64,000 bases of DNA from Collinsella sp. (GCA_019414055.1 DXMV01000007.1:30718-94717); one strand, 5' to 3'; shown: positions 50,710 through 58,804, counted from the first letter of the stretch. Notes: generated by a model from the letters alone, not told the origin. Made by a program: numbers and translations.

Positions 50710-51864
50710 ATGGTCGAGTGGATTGTTAGGCGCGCGCAGGGTGATCGTGCGCGTGTGGGCACGTTAGCGGGCATGGTGTGTATTGTCGCCAATGTGGCGC
50801 TTTGTGCTGCAAAGGGTGCCATTGGTGTGGTTTCGGGATCGGTTTCGATTGTGGCGGATGCCATGAACAACCTGTCCGATGCCAGCTCGAATATCGTGAG
50901 CGTGCTGGGCTTTAAGCTGGCGAGCAAGCCGGCCGACCCCGAGCATCCTTACGGCCACGGTCGCTACGAGTATCTCTCGGGTCTGGTCGTGGCGGCACTC
51001 GTGCTGCTGATTGGCGTTGAACTGGTGAAGTCCTCGGTCGAGCGCGTCATCCACCCCGAACCTGTCGAGTTCTCGCTTGCCCTCGTGGCAGTTCTAGTGC
51101 TTTCGATGGTCGTAAAGCTCTGGATGGCGGCCCTCAACCAAAAGCTCGGCGATCGCATTGAGTCCGAGACGCTGCATGCGACCGCGCAGGATTCCAAGAA
51201 CGATGTTCTTGCCACGGGCGCCGTACTGGCGTGCGCAATTGTTTCGCAGGTGACGGGCATCAACCTTGACGCTTGGGTCGGCCTTGCCGTTGGTGCCTAT
51301 ATTGGCTGGAGCGGTTTTGAACTCATCCAGGATACGGTGAGCCCGCTTTTGGGCCAGACGCCCGATCCTAAGCTGGTCAAGCACATTCGAGACAAGATCA
51401 TGAGCTATCCCGGCGTTTTAGGCGTTCACGATCTGATGGTTCACGATTACGGCCCGGGCAGGAAGTTCGCAAGCGCTCACGCCGAGATGGCAGCCGAGGC
51501 CAGCCCGCTGGAAAGTCACGACACGCTCGATAACATCGAGCGGTCGTTTAGGAACGAAGACGGTATGATCGTCACGCTCCATTACGACCCCATCGTGACC
51601 GACGACCCCAAAGTGGCGAGCATGCATCTGCGCATCAACGCTATGGCTCAAGAGATCGATAGCCGCCTCTCGATCCACGACCTGCGCTGTGTTCCGGGCC
51701 CCACGCACACCAATGTGATTTTTGACTGCGTGCGACCCTCGGATTTGGCGATGAACGCCGAGGACCTAAAGCGCGCGTTGGCGAAACGTGTCGAATCCGA
51801 ATATCCCAAGTCGATTGCCAAGATCACGATCGACGAAGACTACGTAGGCCATACCCACGAGTAG
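50710..51864 (+). CDS. Cation diffusion facilitator family metal exporter
   Basis: A 384-residue CDF protein with six TM helices and a C-terminal cytoplasmic domain. TM2 carries DAMNNLSDASSN. TM5 carries ATAQDSKNDVLATGA, whose Asp-x3-Asp pair is more like Mn/Fe-type CDFs than the His-x3-Asp of zinc exporters. HPYGHGRYEYL is the conserved interhelix motif. It exports a divalent metal in exchange for protons. The ATG at 50710 has GGGGG 9 bases upstream, and an ATG at 50704 is closer to it. Confidence 0.9.
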   Translation: MVEWIVRRAQGDRARVGTLAGMVCIVANVALCAAKGAIGVVSGSVSIVADAMNNLSDASSNIVSVLGFKLASKPADPEHPYGHGRYEYLSGLVVAALVLLIGVELVKSSVERVIHPEPVEFSLALVAVLVLSMVVKLWMAALNQKLGDRIESETLHATAQDSKNDVLATGAVLACAIVSQVTGINLDAWVGLAVGAYIGWSGFELIQDTVSPLLGQTPDPKLVKHIRDKIMSYPGVLGVHDLMVHDYGPGRKFASAHAEMAAEASPLESHDTLDNIERSFRNEDGMIVTLHYDPIVTDDPKVASMHLRINAMAQEIDSRLSIHDLRCVPGPTHTNVIFDCVRPSDLAMNAEDLKRALAKRVESEYPKSIAKITIDEDYVGHTHE

Positions 51865-51903
51865 GGCTGCGCCGGTAGAGCAAGTTATACAGAAGGGGAG
51901 AGC

Positions 51904-52530
51904 ATGAAGCGTCTATATCTACTCCGCCACGGTCAGACAGAATTCAACGTTAAAAAGCTGGTCCAGGGCCGCTGCGATTCTCCGTTGACCGACCTGGGCC
52001 GCAAACAAGCGGGAAAGGCAGCCGCATGGCTCAAGGACCACGGCGTCGTTCCAGACAAAGTGGTCTCTTCGCCCTTAGGCCGAGCCATGGACACGGCAAG
52101 TCTCGTCGCAACCGAACTCCTCGGCCCGGATGCAGCAGTCGAGCCCTGCGAAGGCATCATCGAACGCAGCTACGGCACCTTCGAAGAAAGCCCCCACGAC
52201 GCGCTACCCACCGACGTCTGGGATCCAGGTGAGGAGTTGGTTCCCTTTGGAGGAGAAGGAAGTCATGCCCTGCAGGAGCGCATGGTAGCCACCCTCACCA
52301 ATCTCATGGGCGCTGAGGGCATCGAAACCCTCCTAGCAGTAAGCCACGGCAGCGCCAGCCGCCAATTCATCAAAACCGCCGTCCCAGAGGACTTTGAGCT
52401 CCCAGCAAAACTTCCCAACTGCGCCATTATGATCTTCGATTTTGACGAGGAAAAGCCACAAGCAGAAGGTGAGCCAATGCAATGTAAGTTCACCCTCCAG
52501 CAAATAGTGGACCCCCAACAAAGTCATTAG
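51904..52530 (+). CDS. Histidine phosphatase / phosphoglycerate mutase-like protein
   Basis: A 208-residue branch-1 histidine phosphatase with the nucleophile in LLRHGQTEFN, SSPLGRAMDTA, a late second histidine in AVSHGSASRQF and an acid region around IIERSYGTFE. It may be a phosphoglycerate mutase or a broad phosphatase, which the sequence alone does not settle. The ATG follows AAGGGGAG. Codons are unusually A-ended (GAA, AAA, CTA, CCA), especially toward the 3' end beside foldback element 3. Confidence 0.85.
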   Translation: MKRLYLLRHGQTEFNVKKLVQGRCDSPLTDLGRKQAGKAAAWLKDHGVVPDKVVSSPLGRAMDTASLVATELLGPDAAVEPCEGIIERSYGTFEESPHDALPTDVWDPGEELVPFGGEGSHALQERMVATLTNLMGAEGIETLLAVSHGSASRQFIKTAVPEDFELPAKLPNCAIMIFDFDEEKPQAEGEPMQCKFTLQQIVDPQQSH

Positions 52531-52560
52531 CCTGAGCGAGCAAGGTTTAGCAGACATCAA

Positions 52561-52737
52561 CGTGGCGTTCCCAGTGTGCGGCGGAGGGGGCGGGCCTGAG
52601 ACATATTAAGGTTGTCGCGAGTTCCGCACGAACAGGAGAGCACTTAATGTGCTCTCCGTCGTGAGCAGGACTGTAGAGCAGCAACCTTAATATGTCTCAG
52701 GCCCGCCCCCTCCGCCGCACACTGGGAACGTGCCACG
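52561..52737. repeat. Foldback element 3 (conserved core in long stem), upstream of rplC
   Basis: Arms of about 54 nt (52561-52614 and 52682-52737) are complementary with a single 2-nt bulge. They enclose a 67-nt core (52615-52681) with the hairpin GGAGAGCAC-TTAAT-GTGCTCTCC. The core begins TCGCGAGTTCCGCACGA and ends AGGACTGTAGAGCAG, as in element 2. Confidence 0.93.
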
Positions 52738-52779
52738 CACTTTACCTGCGTAAACAATGTGAGTGAAATATGAATCTCG

Positions 52780-52806
52780 ATGGATACGCCCGCAGCCGTG
52801 TATACT
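52780..52806 (+). promoter_or_regulatory. Promoter region of rplC with r-protein box
   Basis: The box GGATACGCCCG leads, through GCCGTG, into the -10 TATACT at 52801-52806. The same arrangement, with three differences over 26 bases, occurs before rplB at 54645-54670. No good -35 is seen. Confidence 0.55.
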
Positions 52807-52989
52807 AAACAGCTGTGTGTAACCAGGGGAGTATTCTGGCTGGACAAAATGCCTGCTTAATAGGGTTGTCAGGTAGTCTGGGCGAAATACAAGGCTGGGG
52901 AGCACGTCGTGTAAATAGTGGTCCTCTAGGGGCGTACGCTCGGTGGTGTACGCATTGTCCCAAGACCACGCGAGAGTTGGGATCATATC
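52807..52989 (+). promoter_or_regulatory. Long structured leader of rplC
   Basis: About 180 nt of transcribed leader without a gene. GTGGTC at 52918 can pair with GACCAC at 52973, enclosing GCGTAC / GTACGC. This may be the site of r-protein autoregulation, as in S10 operons. The class is not recognised. Confidence 0.45.
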
Positions 52990-53610
52990 TTGATCAGCAT
53001 GATTCTCGGCCGCAAGATTGGCATGACCCAGGTTTGGGACGAGAACGATAACGTCGTTCCCGTCACGGTCATCCAGGCTGGCCCCTGCGCTGTCTCGCAG
53101 GTTAAAACTCAGGCAACTGACGGCTATGACGCCGTCCAGATTGGTTTCGGCGACATCAAGGCCAAGAACGTGAACAAGCCCATGGCTGGTCACTTCGCCA
53201 AGGCCGGCGTCGAGCCTGTCCGCTTCCTTCGTGAGGTCCGCGTCGAGAACGGCGAGGAGCACAAGGTCGGCGAGGTCGTCACCGTCGCTGATTTCGCTGA
53301 TGTCGAGAAGGTCGACGTCATCGGTACCTCCAAGGGTAAGGGCTTCCAGGGTCGCATCAAGCGCTGGGGTCAGCGCCGCGGTCCTATGACGCATGGTTCT
53401 CACTTCCAGCGTCACCCCGGTTCTATCGGTCAGTGCGCCTATCCTGCGCGCGTCCTCAAGGGCGTCAAGATGGCCGGTCACATGGGTAACGAGCGCGTTA
53501 CCGTCAAGAACCTTTCCGTTGTCCGCATCGATGCCGAGCAGAACCTCATCTTGGTCAAGGGCGCTGTCCCGGGTGCCAAGAATGGTCTCGTCGCCATCCG
53601 TATGGCCTAA
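52990..53610 (+). CDS. rplC: 50S ribosomal protein L3
   Basis: A 206-residue early-assembly 23S rRNA-binding protein. LGRKIGMTQVWDENDNVVPVTVI and KRWGQRRGPMTHGSHFQRHPGSIG are family hallmarks. The start is taken as TTG at 52990, giving MISMILGRK as in relatives. An ATG at 52999 is a fair alternative, and neither has a strong ribosome site. It is the first gene of the truncated S10 cluster here. Confidence 0.95.
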   Translation: MISMILGRKIGMTQVWDENDNVVPVTVIQAGPCAVSQVKTQATDGYDAVQIGFGDIKAKNVNKPMAGHFAKAGVEPVRFLREVRVENGEEHKVGEVVTVADFADVEKVDVIGTSKGKGFQGRIKRWGQRRGPMTHGSHFQRHPGSIGQCAYPARVLKGVKMAGHMGNERVTVKNLSVVRIDAEQNLILVKGAVPGAKNGLVAIRMA

Positions 53611-53656
53611 GGGCCCAGCCCATTTAGCCCAGCGTCATACCAAGGAGAACACTTAA

Positions 53657-54283
53657 ATGGCAAAGTTTGAAGTAAAGAACAGCGAGGGCAAGAAGGTCGC
53701 CGAGGCCGAGCTCGCCGCTGAGGTGTACGGCATCGAGCCGAACATCCACGTTATGCACCACATCGTCAAGTGCCAGATGGCCTCTTGGCGTCAGGGCACC
53801 CAGTCCGCTAAGGGCCGCTCTGAGGTTTCCGGTGGCGGCAAGAAGCCTTGGCGTCAGAAGGGCACCGGCCGTGCCCGCCAGGGTTCCATCCGTGCTGCCC
53901 AGTGGCGTCACGGTGGCGTTGTCTTCGCCCCCAAGCCCCGTTCCTACGCTAAGCGTATGAACAACAAGGAGGTCAAGCTGGCTATGCGCTCCGCGCTGTC
54001 CGCCAAGCTGGCCGATGGCGAGCTCGTGCTCGTTGACGACTACGGCTTCGAGAAGCCTTCCACCAAGGCTGCCGTCGCCATGCTCAAGGCTCTCGGCCTT
54101 GAGGGCAAGCGTCTGACCATCATCGTTCGCGATGAGGACGTCAACGCCTACCTGTCGTTCCGCAACATTCCCAAGACGTTCATCATCACTGCCGACGAGG
54201 CCAACACCTACGATCTCGTCAACAACAACGCCGTGCTGATGCCCGCCGACATCGCCGCTCACTTCGGGGAGGTGCTTGCATAA
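53657..54283 (+). CDS. rplD: 50S ribosomal protein L4
   Basis: A 208-residue L4 with the exit-tunnel loop (RSEVSGGGKKPWRQKGTGRARQ) and the C-terminal globular domain. In other bacteria L4 represses its own S10 operon. The ATG follows AAGGAGA. Its stop is directly followed by the rplW start. Confidence 0.97.
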   Translation: MAKFEVKNSEGKKVAEAELAAEVYGIEPNIHVMHHIVKCQMASWRQGTQSAKGRSEVSGGGKKPWRQKGTGRARQGSIRAAQWRHGGVVFAPKPRSYAKRMNNKEVKLAMRSALSAKLADGELVLVDDYGFEKPSTKAAVAMLKALGLEGKRLTIIVRDEDVNAYLSFRNIPKTFIITADEANTYDLVNNNAVLMPADIAAHFGEVLA

Positions 54284-54571
54284 ATGACCGCCCACGAGAT
54301 CATCATCCGTCCGATCGTGTCCGAGCGTTCCTTCTCCGGCATGGAGCTGAACAAGTACACGTTCGAGGTCGCCAAGGATGCTAACAAGTATCAGATCAAG
54401 GACGCTGTCGAGGAGATCTTCGGCGTCAAGGTCGTTCGCGTGAACACCCTGACGGTCAAGCCCAAGACCAAGCGCGTGCGCTATGTCGCCGGCAAGACCC
54501 GTTCTTGGAAGAAGGCCATCGTCACGCTGGCCGAGGGCGACACCATCGAGGTCTTTGGCAACCAGGCCTAA
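54284..54571 (+). CDS. rplW: 50S ribosomal protein L23
   Basis: A 95-residue protein at the exit-tunnel mouth, which docks trigger factor and SRP. IIIRPIVSERSFSGMELNKYTFEVAKDANK is typical. It begins one base after the rplD stop, with GGGGAGG inside the rplD 3' end as the ribosome site. A terminator-like hairpin follows. Confidence 0.97.
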   Translation: MTAHEIIIRPIVSERSFSGMELNKYTFEVAKDANKYQIKDAVEEIFGVKVVRVNTLTVKPKTKRVRYVAGKTRSWKKAIVTLAEGDTIEVFGNQA

Positions 54572-54588
54572 GACTCGCTGCTGTTGAG

Positions 54589-54626
54589 TGAGCTCATGCC
54601 TCCCAAATAGGGGAGGCGAGAGCTCA
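54589..54626 (+). terminator. Terminator-like hairpin between rplW and rplB
   Basis: The two-part stem TGAGCTC-N2-GCCTCCC / GGGAGGC-N2-GAGCTCA has a 6-base loop, and a weak T-run (TTTT) follows 4 bases later. It splits the S10 operon at an unusual place. Confidence 0.65.
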
Positions 54627-54644
54627 AGGTTTTGGGCGTATAAA

Positions 54645-54671
54645 ATGGACACGCCCGGAACCGTGTATACG
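54645..54671 (+). promoter_or_regulatory. Promoter region of rplB with r-protein box
   Basis: GGACACGCCCG followed by CCGTG and TATACG copies the arrangement found before rplC. It lies 85 bases upstream of rplB, just after the terminator-like hairpin. Confidence 0.55.
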
Positions 54672-54679
54672 TCCGGTGT

Positions 54680-54720
54680 CATCGCACCCGAGGCAGAACC
54701 TCGAATCCCTGTCTGCGATG
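54680..54720 (+). promoter_or_regulatory. Hairpin in the rplB leader
   Basis: CATCGCA pairs with TGCGATG, with an inner GAGG / CCTC pair, 30 bases before the rplB start. It could be an autoregulatory site. Confidence 0.4.
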
Positions 54721-54750
54721 GCTAACGGATTCCTATTGAAAGGGATTGTA

Positions 54751-55581
54751 ATGGCTGTAAAGCACCTTAAGCCGACCTCCGCTGGTAGGCGTTGGCAGAC
54801 GATCTCCGATTTCTCCGAGATCACCTGCACCAAGCCCGAGAAGTCTCTTCTCGAGCCCCTGCCCAAGAAGGCCGGTCGTAACAACAACGGCCGCATCACC
54901 ACCCGCCACCAGGGCGGCGGCGTGAAGCGTCGTTACCGCGTGATCGACTTTAAGCGCAACAAGGACGGCGTGCCCGCCAAGGTTGCCACGATCGAGTACG
55001 ATCCGAACCGTTCCGCTCGCATCGCTCTGCTGCACTACGCTGACGGTGAGAAGCGCTACATCCTGGCCCCCAAGGGCCTCGAGGTCGGTCAGACCATCAT
55101 GTCCGGTTCTGACGCCGACATCAAGCCGGGCAACGCTCTGCCCCTCGCCGACATCCCCGTCGGTACGCTCATCCACGCCGTCGAGTTCCAGCCGGGCAAG
55201 GGCGCTGCTATCGCCCGTTCCGCCGGTAACTCCTGCCAGCTGATGGGTAAGGAGGGCAAGTACGCTATCGTTCGTATGCCTTCCTCCGAGATGCGCCGCA
55301 TCCTCGTTACCTGCCGCGCCACCGTCGGTGAGGTCGGCAACGCCGATCACTCCAACATCGTCATCGGCAAGGCCGGCCGTAAGCGTCACATGAACGTGCG
55401 CCCGACCGTCCGCGGTACCGTCATGAACCCTGTCGACCACCCGCACGGCGGTGGCGAGGGCAAGAACCACACCTCTGGTCGTCCCTCTGTTACCCCCTGG
55501 GGTAAGCCGACGAAGGGCCTTCGTACGCGCAAGAAGAAGAAGGTCTCGAACCAGCACATCATTCGTCGCCGTAAGAAGTAA
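54751..55581 (+). CDS. rplB: 50S ribosomal protein L2
   Basis: A 276-residue L2, essential for subunit joining and the peptidyl-transferase region. KHLKPTSAGRRWQTISDFSEIT, GRNNNGRITTRHQGGGVKRR and the C-terminal NPVDHPHGGGEGK (with the conserved histidine) are canonical. The start is the ATG at 54751 after GAAAGGG. The longer open frame upstream is the structured leader. Confidence 0.97.
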   Translation: MAVKHLKPTSAGRRWQTISDFSEITCTKPEKSLLEPLPKKAGRNNNGRITTRHQGGGVKRRYRVIDFKRNKDGVPAKVATIEYDPNRSARIALLHYADGEKRYILAPKGLEVGQTIMSGSDADIKPGNALPLADIPVGTLIHAVEFQPGKGAAIARSAGNSCQLMGKEGKYAIVRMPSSEMRRILVTCRATVGEVGNADHSNIVIGKAGRKRHMNVRPTVRGTVMNPVDHPHGGGEGKNHTSGRPSVTPWGKPTKGLRTRKKKKVSNQHIIRRRKK

Positions 55582-55613
55582 TTTCGGATACCGAGTTTTA
55601 GGAGAAAGCACTT

Positions 55614-55874
55614 ATGAGCAGAAGTCTCAAAAAGGGCCCGTTCGTGGAGACTCGCCTTCTCTCGCGTATCACCGCGATGAACGAGGCTGGCAAGAAGGAC
55701 GTCGTGAAGACCTGGTCCCGCGCGTCCACCATCTTCCCCGAGATGGTTGGTCACACCATCGCCGTCCACGACGGCCGCAAGCATGTGCCCGTGTATGTTA
55801 CCGAGTCCATGGTTGGTCACAAGCTCGGCGAGTTCGCGCCGACTCGTACGTTCCGTGGCCACAAGGCCAAATAG
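55614..55874 (+). CDS. rpsS: 30S ribosomal protein S19
   Basis: An 86-residue S19 (MSRSLKKGPFVETRLLSRI, VGHKLGEFAPTRTFRGHK) located in the 30S head. The ATG follows AGGAGAA. It is in the conserved order rplB-rpsS-rplV. Confidence 0.97.
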   Translation: MSRSLKKGPFVETRLLSRITAMNEAGKKDVVKTWSRASTIFPEMVGHTIAVHDGRKHVPVYVTESMVGHKLGEFAPTRTFRGHKAK

Positions 55875-55888
55875 GGGGTTAACCGTAA

Positions 55889-56260
55889 ATGGCAACTAAG
55901 TCTATTGAAACTGAGGCCACCGAGGTTCGCGCCGTCGCTAAGTACGTGCGTGTTTCCCCCAGCAAGGCCCGCCTGGTGGTCGATCTGATCCGCCGCAAGC
56001 CTGTCGCTCAGGCCTTCGACATCCTCCACTTCTGCGACCGCGCCGTCGCCGTGGATGTCGAGAAGGTTCTCCGTTCCGCCGTTGCGAACGCCGAGAACAA
56101 CAACGGTCTGCGTGCCGACAACCTGGTTGTCGCCGCTGCCTATGTTGACGAGGGTCCGACGCTTAAGCGCATCCGTCCCCGCGCCAAGGGTTCCGCTTCT
56201 CGCATTCTGAAGCGTACTTCCCACATCACCGTCGTCGTTGCTCCTCGAAAGGAGGCGTAA
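55889..56260 (+). CDS. rplV: 50S ribosomal protein L22
   Basis: A 123-residue L22 lining the exit tunnel. AVAKYVRVSPSKARLVVDLIR and the tunnel hairpin near RIRPRAKGSASRILKRTSH are typical. Macrolide-relevant loop residues are unremarkable. Confidence 0.97.
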   Translation: MATKSIETEATEVRAVAKYVRVSPSKARLVVDLIRRKPVAQAFDILHFCDRAVAVDVEKVLRSAVANAENNNGLRADNLVVAAAYVDEGPTLKRIRPRAKGSASRILKRTSHITVVVAPRKEA

Positions 56261-56266
56261 AGCTGT

Positions 56267-56977
56267 ATGGGTCAGAAAGTCTACCCCACCGGCTTCCGTC
56301 TTGGCATCACCGAGAACTGGCGCTCCCGCTGGTTCGCAGAGAAGGATTACGCTAAGACCCTCGGTAACGATCTCGAGATCCGCAAGTACCTCGAGAAGCG
56401 TCTTTCCCGCGCAGCTGTCTCCCGCGTCGAGATCGAGCGCGCTGGCGACAAGGTGAAGGTCATCATCCTCACCGCTCGCCCCGGCGTTGTCATCGGTAAG
56501 AAGGGTGCCGAGATCGATACCCTCCGCACCGAGCTCGAGAAGGTCGCTGGCGTCTCCAAGGGCCAGCTCTCCGTCGACGTTGTCGAGATCAAGCGCCCCG
56601 AGCTCGACGCCAACCTCGTTGCTCAGTCTATCGCCGAGCAGCTCGAGGGCCGCGTTGCCTTCCGTCGCGCTATGCGCAAGGCTGTCCAGTCTGCCCGCAA
56701 GGCCGGCGCTAAGGGCATCCGTATCCAGTGCTCCGGTCGTCTCGGCGGTGCCGAGATGGGCCGTCGTGAGTGGTACCGCGAGGGTCGCGTGCCTCTGCAC
56801 ACCCTCCGTGCCAAGATCGACTACGGCACGGCTGTCGCCAGCACCACCATGGGCGCTTGCGGCGTGAAGGTCTGGATCTACCTGGGCGAGAAGCTCCCGG
56901 GCCAGCCTGTTCCCAACCCTGCACTCGAGGGCTCTTCCCGTCCTCGTCGTCGTAACTCCGAGAGGAGGGGTCAGTAG
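56267..56977 (+). CDS. rpsC: 30S ribosomal protein S3
   Basis: A 236-residue S3 with a KH domain (VIIGKKGAEIDTLRTELEKV) and the C-terminal domain (GIRIQCSGRLGGAEMGRREW). It contributes to mRNA unwinding at the entry channel. The ATG lies 7 bases after the rplV stop, whose 3' end provides AAAGGAGG. Its last base is the first base of rplP. Confidence 0.97.
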   Translation: MGQKVYPTGFRLGITENWRSRWFAEKDYAKTLGNDLEIRKYLEKRLSRAAVSRVEIERAGDKVKVIILTARPGVVIGKKGAEIDTLRTELEKVAGVSKGQLSVDVVEIKRPELDANLVAQSIAEQLEGRVAFRRAMRKAVQSARKAGAKGIRIQCSGRLGGAEMGRREWYREGRVPLHTLRAKIDYGTAVASTTMGACGVKVWIYLGEKLPGQPVPNPALEGSSRPRRRNSERRGQ

Positions 56978-57480
56978 TGCTTGCCCCTAAGCGTATTCTT
57001 CACCGCAAGGTGCAGCGTGGCTCCATGAAGGGCCAGGCCAAGGGTAATACCGAGCTGCATTTCGGCGAGTTTGGTATCCAGGCTCTCGAGGCCCATTGGA
57101 TTACCAACCGTCAGATCGAGGCCGCTCGTATTGCCATGACCCGCTACATGAAGCGTGGCGGTCGTGTCTACATCACGATCTTCCCCGATAAGCCCATCAC
57201 CAAGAAGCCTGCCGAGACTCGCATGGGTTCTGGTAAGGGTAACCCCGAGGAGTGGGTGGCCGTCGTCAAGCCCGGCCGCATCATGTTCGAGGTCAAGGGC
57301 GTGCCCGAGGAGGTCGCTCGCGAGGCTCTGCGTCTTGCACAGCACAAGCTTCCCATCAAGACCAAGATTGTTGCTGCTAAGAACGCTGAGCAGCGCATCG
57401 AGAAGGAGATGGCTGAGGAGGCCGCTCTCGAGGCCAAGTGGGCTGCTGAGGACGCCGCCGCCGCCAAGGAGGAGAACTAA
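56977..57480 (+). CDS. rplP: 50S ribosomal protein L16 with C-terminal extension
   Basis: A 167-residue L16 (typical length about 138). The core (PKRILHRKVQRGSMKGQAKG, RYMKRGGRVYITIFPDKPITKKPAETRMGSGKGNPE) is standard, with the conserved arginine region used by YcfD-type hydroxylases. About 30 extra residues at the C-terminus are Ala/Glu-rich and probably helical. The GTG start shares one base with the rpsC stop. Confidence 0.96.
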   Translation: MLAPKRILHRKVQRGSMKGQAKGNTELHFGEFGIQALEAHWITNRQIEAARIAMTRYMKRGGRVYITIFPDKPITKKPAETRMGSGKGNPEEWVAVVKPGRIMFEVKGVPEEVAREALRLAQHKLPIKTKIVAAKNAEQRIEKEMAEEAALEAKWAAEDAAAAKEEN

Positions 57481-57695
57481 TGAAGCCCGCAGAGATTCGT
57501 GAGCTCTCGGACGCTCAGCTCGTTGAGAAGCTGAAGGAAATGCGCGCCGAGCTCTTTAACCTTCGTTTCCAGATGGCCACCAGCCAGCTGGACAACACCG
57601 CTCGCGTCAACACCGTGAAGAAGGACATCGCTCGCGTCCTCACGGAGCAGCGCGCCCGCGAGATCGCAGCGGAGAAGTCCGCTGTCGCCGAGTAG
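57480..57695 (+). CDS. rpmC: 50S ribosomal protein L29
   Basis: A 71-residue two-helix protein (EIRELSDAQLVEKLKEMRAELFNLRFQ) near the tunnel exit. The start overlaps the rplP stop as TAATG. The ribosome site AAGGAGGA lies inside the rplP 3' end. Confidence 0.96.
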   Translation: MKPAEIRELSDAQLVEKLKEMRAELFNLRFQMATSQLDNTARVNTVKKDIARVLTEQRAREIAAEKSAVAE

Positions 57696-57711
57696 GACCT
57701 AAGGAGAGAAC

Positions 57712-57972
57712 ATGACTGATTCGCGTAACTCGCGTAAGGTCCGTACGGGTGTCGTTACCTCCGTCTCTGGTGCCAAGACCATTGTTGTCACCATCACCGA
57801 GCGCAAGCGTCACCCCAAGTACGGCAAGATGATGACCAGCTCCAAGAAGCTGCACGCTCACGACGAGGAGTGCACGGCTGGCGTGGGCGACACCGTCCGC
57901 GTTATGGAGACCCGTCCTATGTCCAAGATGAAGCGTTGGCGCCTCATCGAGGTCGTCGAGCGCGCTAAATAA
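57712..57972 (+). CDS. rpsQ: 30S ribosomal protein S17
   Basis: An 86-residue OB-fold primary binder of 16S rRNA (RKVRTGVVTSVSGAKTIVVTI, GDTVRVMETRPMSKMKRWRL). The ATG follows AAGGAGAG. A 118-base gap with a possible long hairpin (GAAGATGTGCG near 58003 with the TGCGCAC...TCTTC region near 58045) separates it from rplN. Confidence 0.96.
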   Translation: MTDSRNSRKVRTGVVTSVSGAKTIVVTITERKRHPKYGKMMTSSKKLHAHDEECTAGVGDTVRVMETRPMSKMKRWRLIEVVERAK

Positions 57973-58090
57973 GCAGTCGCTCTTACGACTTGTACGTTTC
58001 CGAAGATGTGCGTATGCCTGGCTTGCATACCACGGGCCGTATAAAGGCTGCGCACCTCTCTTCGGTTCTTAGTTCGGAGGAACATCTACC

Positions 58091-58459
58091 ATGATTCAGA
58101 TGCAAACCATGCTGAACGTCGCCGACAACTCCGGCGCTCGCAAGATTCGCTGCATCAAGGTGCTTGGCGGTTCCAAGCGTCGTTATGCAGGCATCGGCGA
58201 TGTGTTCATCGGTGCTGTCCAGGAGGCTACCCCTGGCGCCAACGTCAAGAAGAAGGACGTTGTCCGTTGCGTCGTCGTTCGCACCGTTAAGGAGATCCGC
58301 CGCAAGGATGGCTCCTACATTCGCTTTGATGAGAACGCCTGCGTTGTCATCAACAACGATGGTTCGCCCGTCGGCACCCGTATCTTCGGGCCCGTCGCTC
58401 GCGAGCTTCGTGACAAGAAGTACATGAAGATCGTCTCGCTCGCTCCCGAGACCCTGTAG
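58091..58459 (+). CDS. rplN: 50S ribosomal protein L14
   Basis: A 122-residue L14 (MIQMQTMLNVADNSGARKIRCI, GTRIFGPVARELRDKKYMKIVSLAPE), a subunit-interface protein. The ATG follows GGAGG. It has the conserved place before rplX. Confidence 0.97.
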   Translation: MIQMQTMLNVADNSGARKIRCIKVLGGSKRRYAGIGDVFIGAVQEATPGANVKKKDVVRCVVVRTVKEIRRKDGSYIRFDENACVVINNDGSPVGTRIFGPVARELRDKKYMKIVSLAPETL

Positions 58460-58472
58460 TTAGGGGAGATAT

Positions 58473-58778
58473 ATGTATATCAAGAAGGGCGATAAGGTCC
58501 AGGTTCTCTCTGGTAAGGATCGCGGCAAGCAGGGCGTTATCCTGCGTGCTCTCCCCGCCGAGAACAAGGTCGTTGTCGAGGGCGTTTCGGTCGTCAAGAA
58601 GGCCGTCAAGCCCAACGCTGCCAACCAGCAGGGCGGCATCGTTTCGCAGGAGGCTCCCATCGATGCCTCCAACGTCAATCTCGTCTGCCCCGAGTGCGGT
58701 AAGGTTACCCGCGTCGGTCACGAGAAGGACGGCAAGAACAAGCTGCGCGTCTGCAAGAAGTGCGGCCACAAGTTCTAA
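58473..58778 (+). CDS. rplX: 50S ribosomal protein L24
   Basis: A 101-residue L24 with the KOW motif (KKGDKVQVLSGKDRGKQGVI) and a C-terminal zinc-ribbon-like part (CPECGK...CKKCGHKF). It starts 14 bases after rplN. It is the last ribosomal gene here: a strong terminator follows and rplE, rpsN and rpsH are not present downstream. Confidence 0.97.
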   Translation: MYIKKGDKVQVLSGKDRGKQGVILRALPAENKVVVEGVSVVKKAVKPNAANQQGGIVSQEAPIDASNVNLVCPECGKVTRVGHEKDGKNKLRVCKKCGHKF

Positions 58779-58804
58779 GCTGCCCGCAACATCAAGTTGC
58801 TAGC

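Noticed and set aside
52531..52989. Protein-coding gene antisense across foldback element 3
   Set aside because: Open frames there result from the inverted repeat and from the rplC antisense strand. They have no ribosome site and no recognisable domains.
54680..54720. tRNA-like sequence (TCGAATCCC) before rplB
   Set aside because: Only a T-arm-like stretch is present. No acceptor stem or anticodon arm can be formed. No tRNA gene was found in the window.
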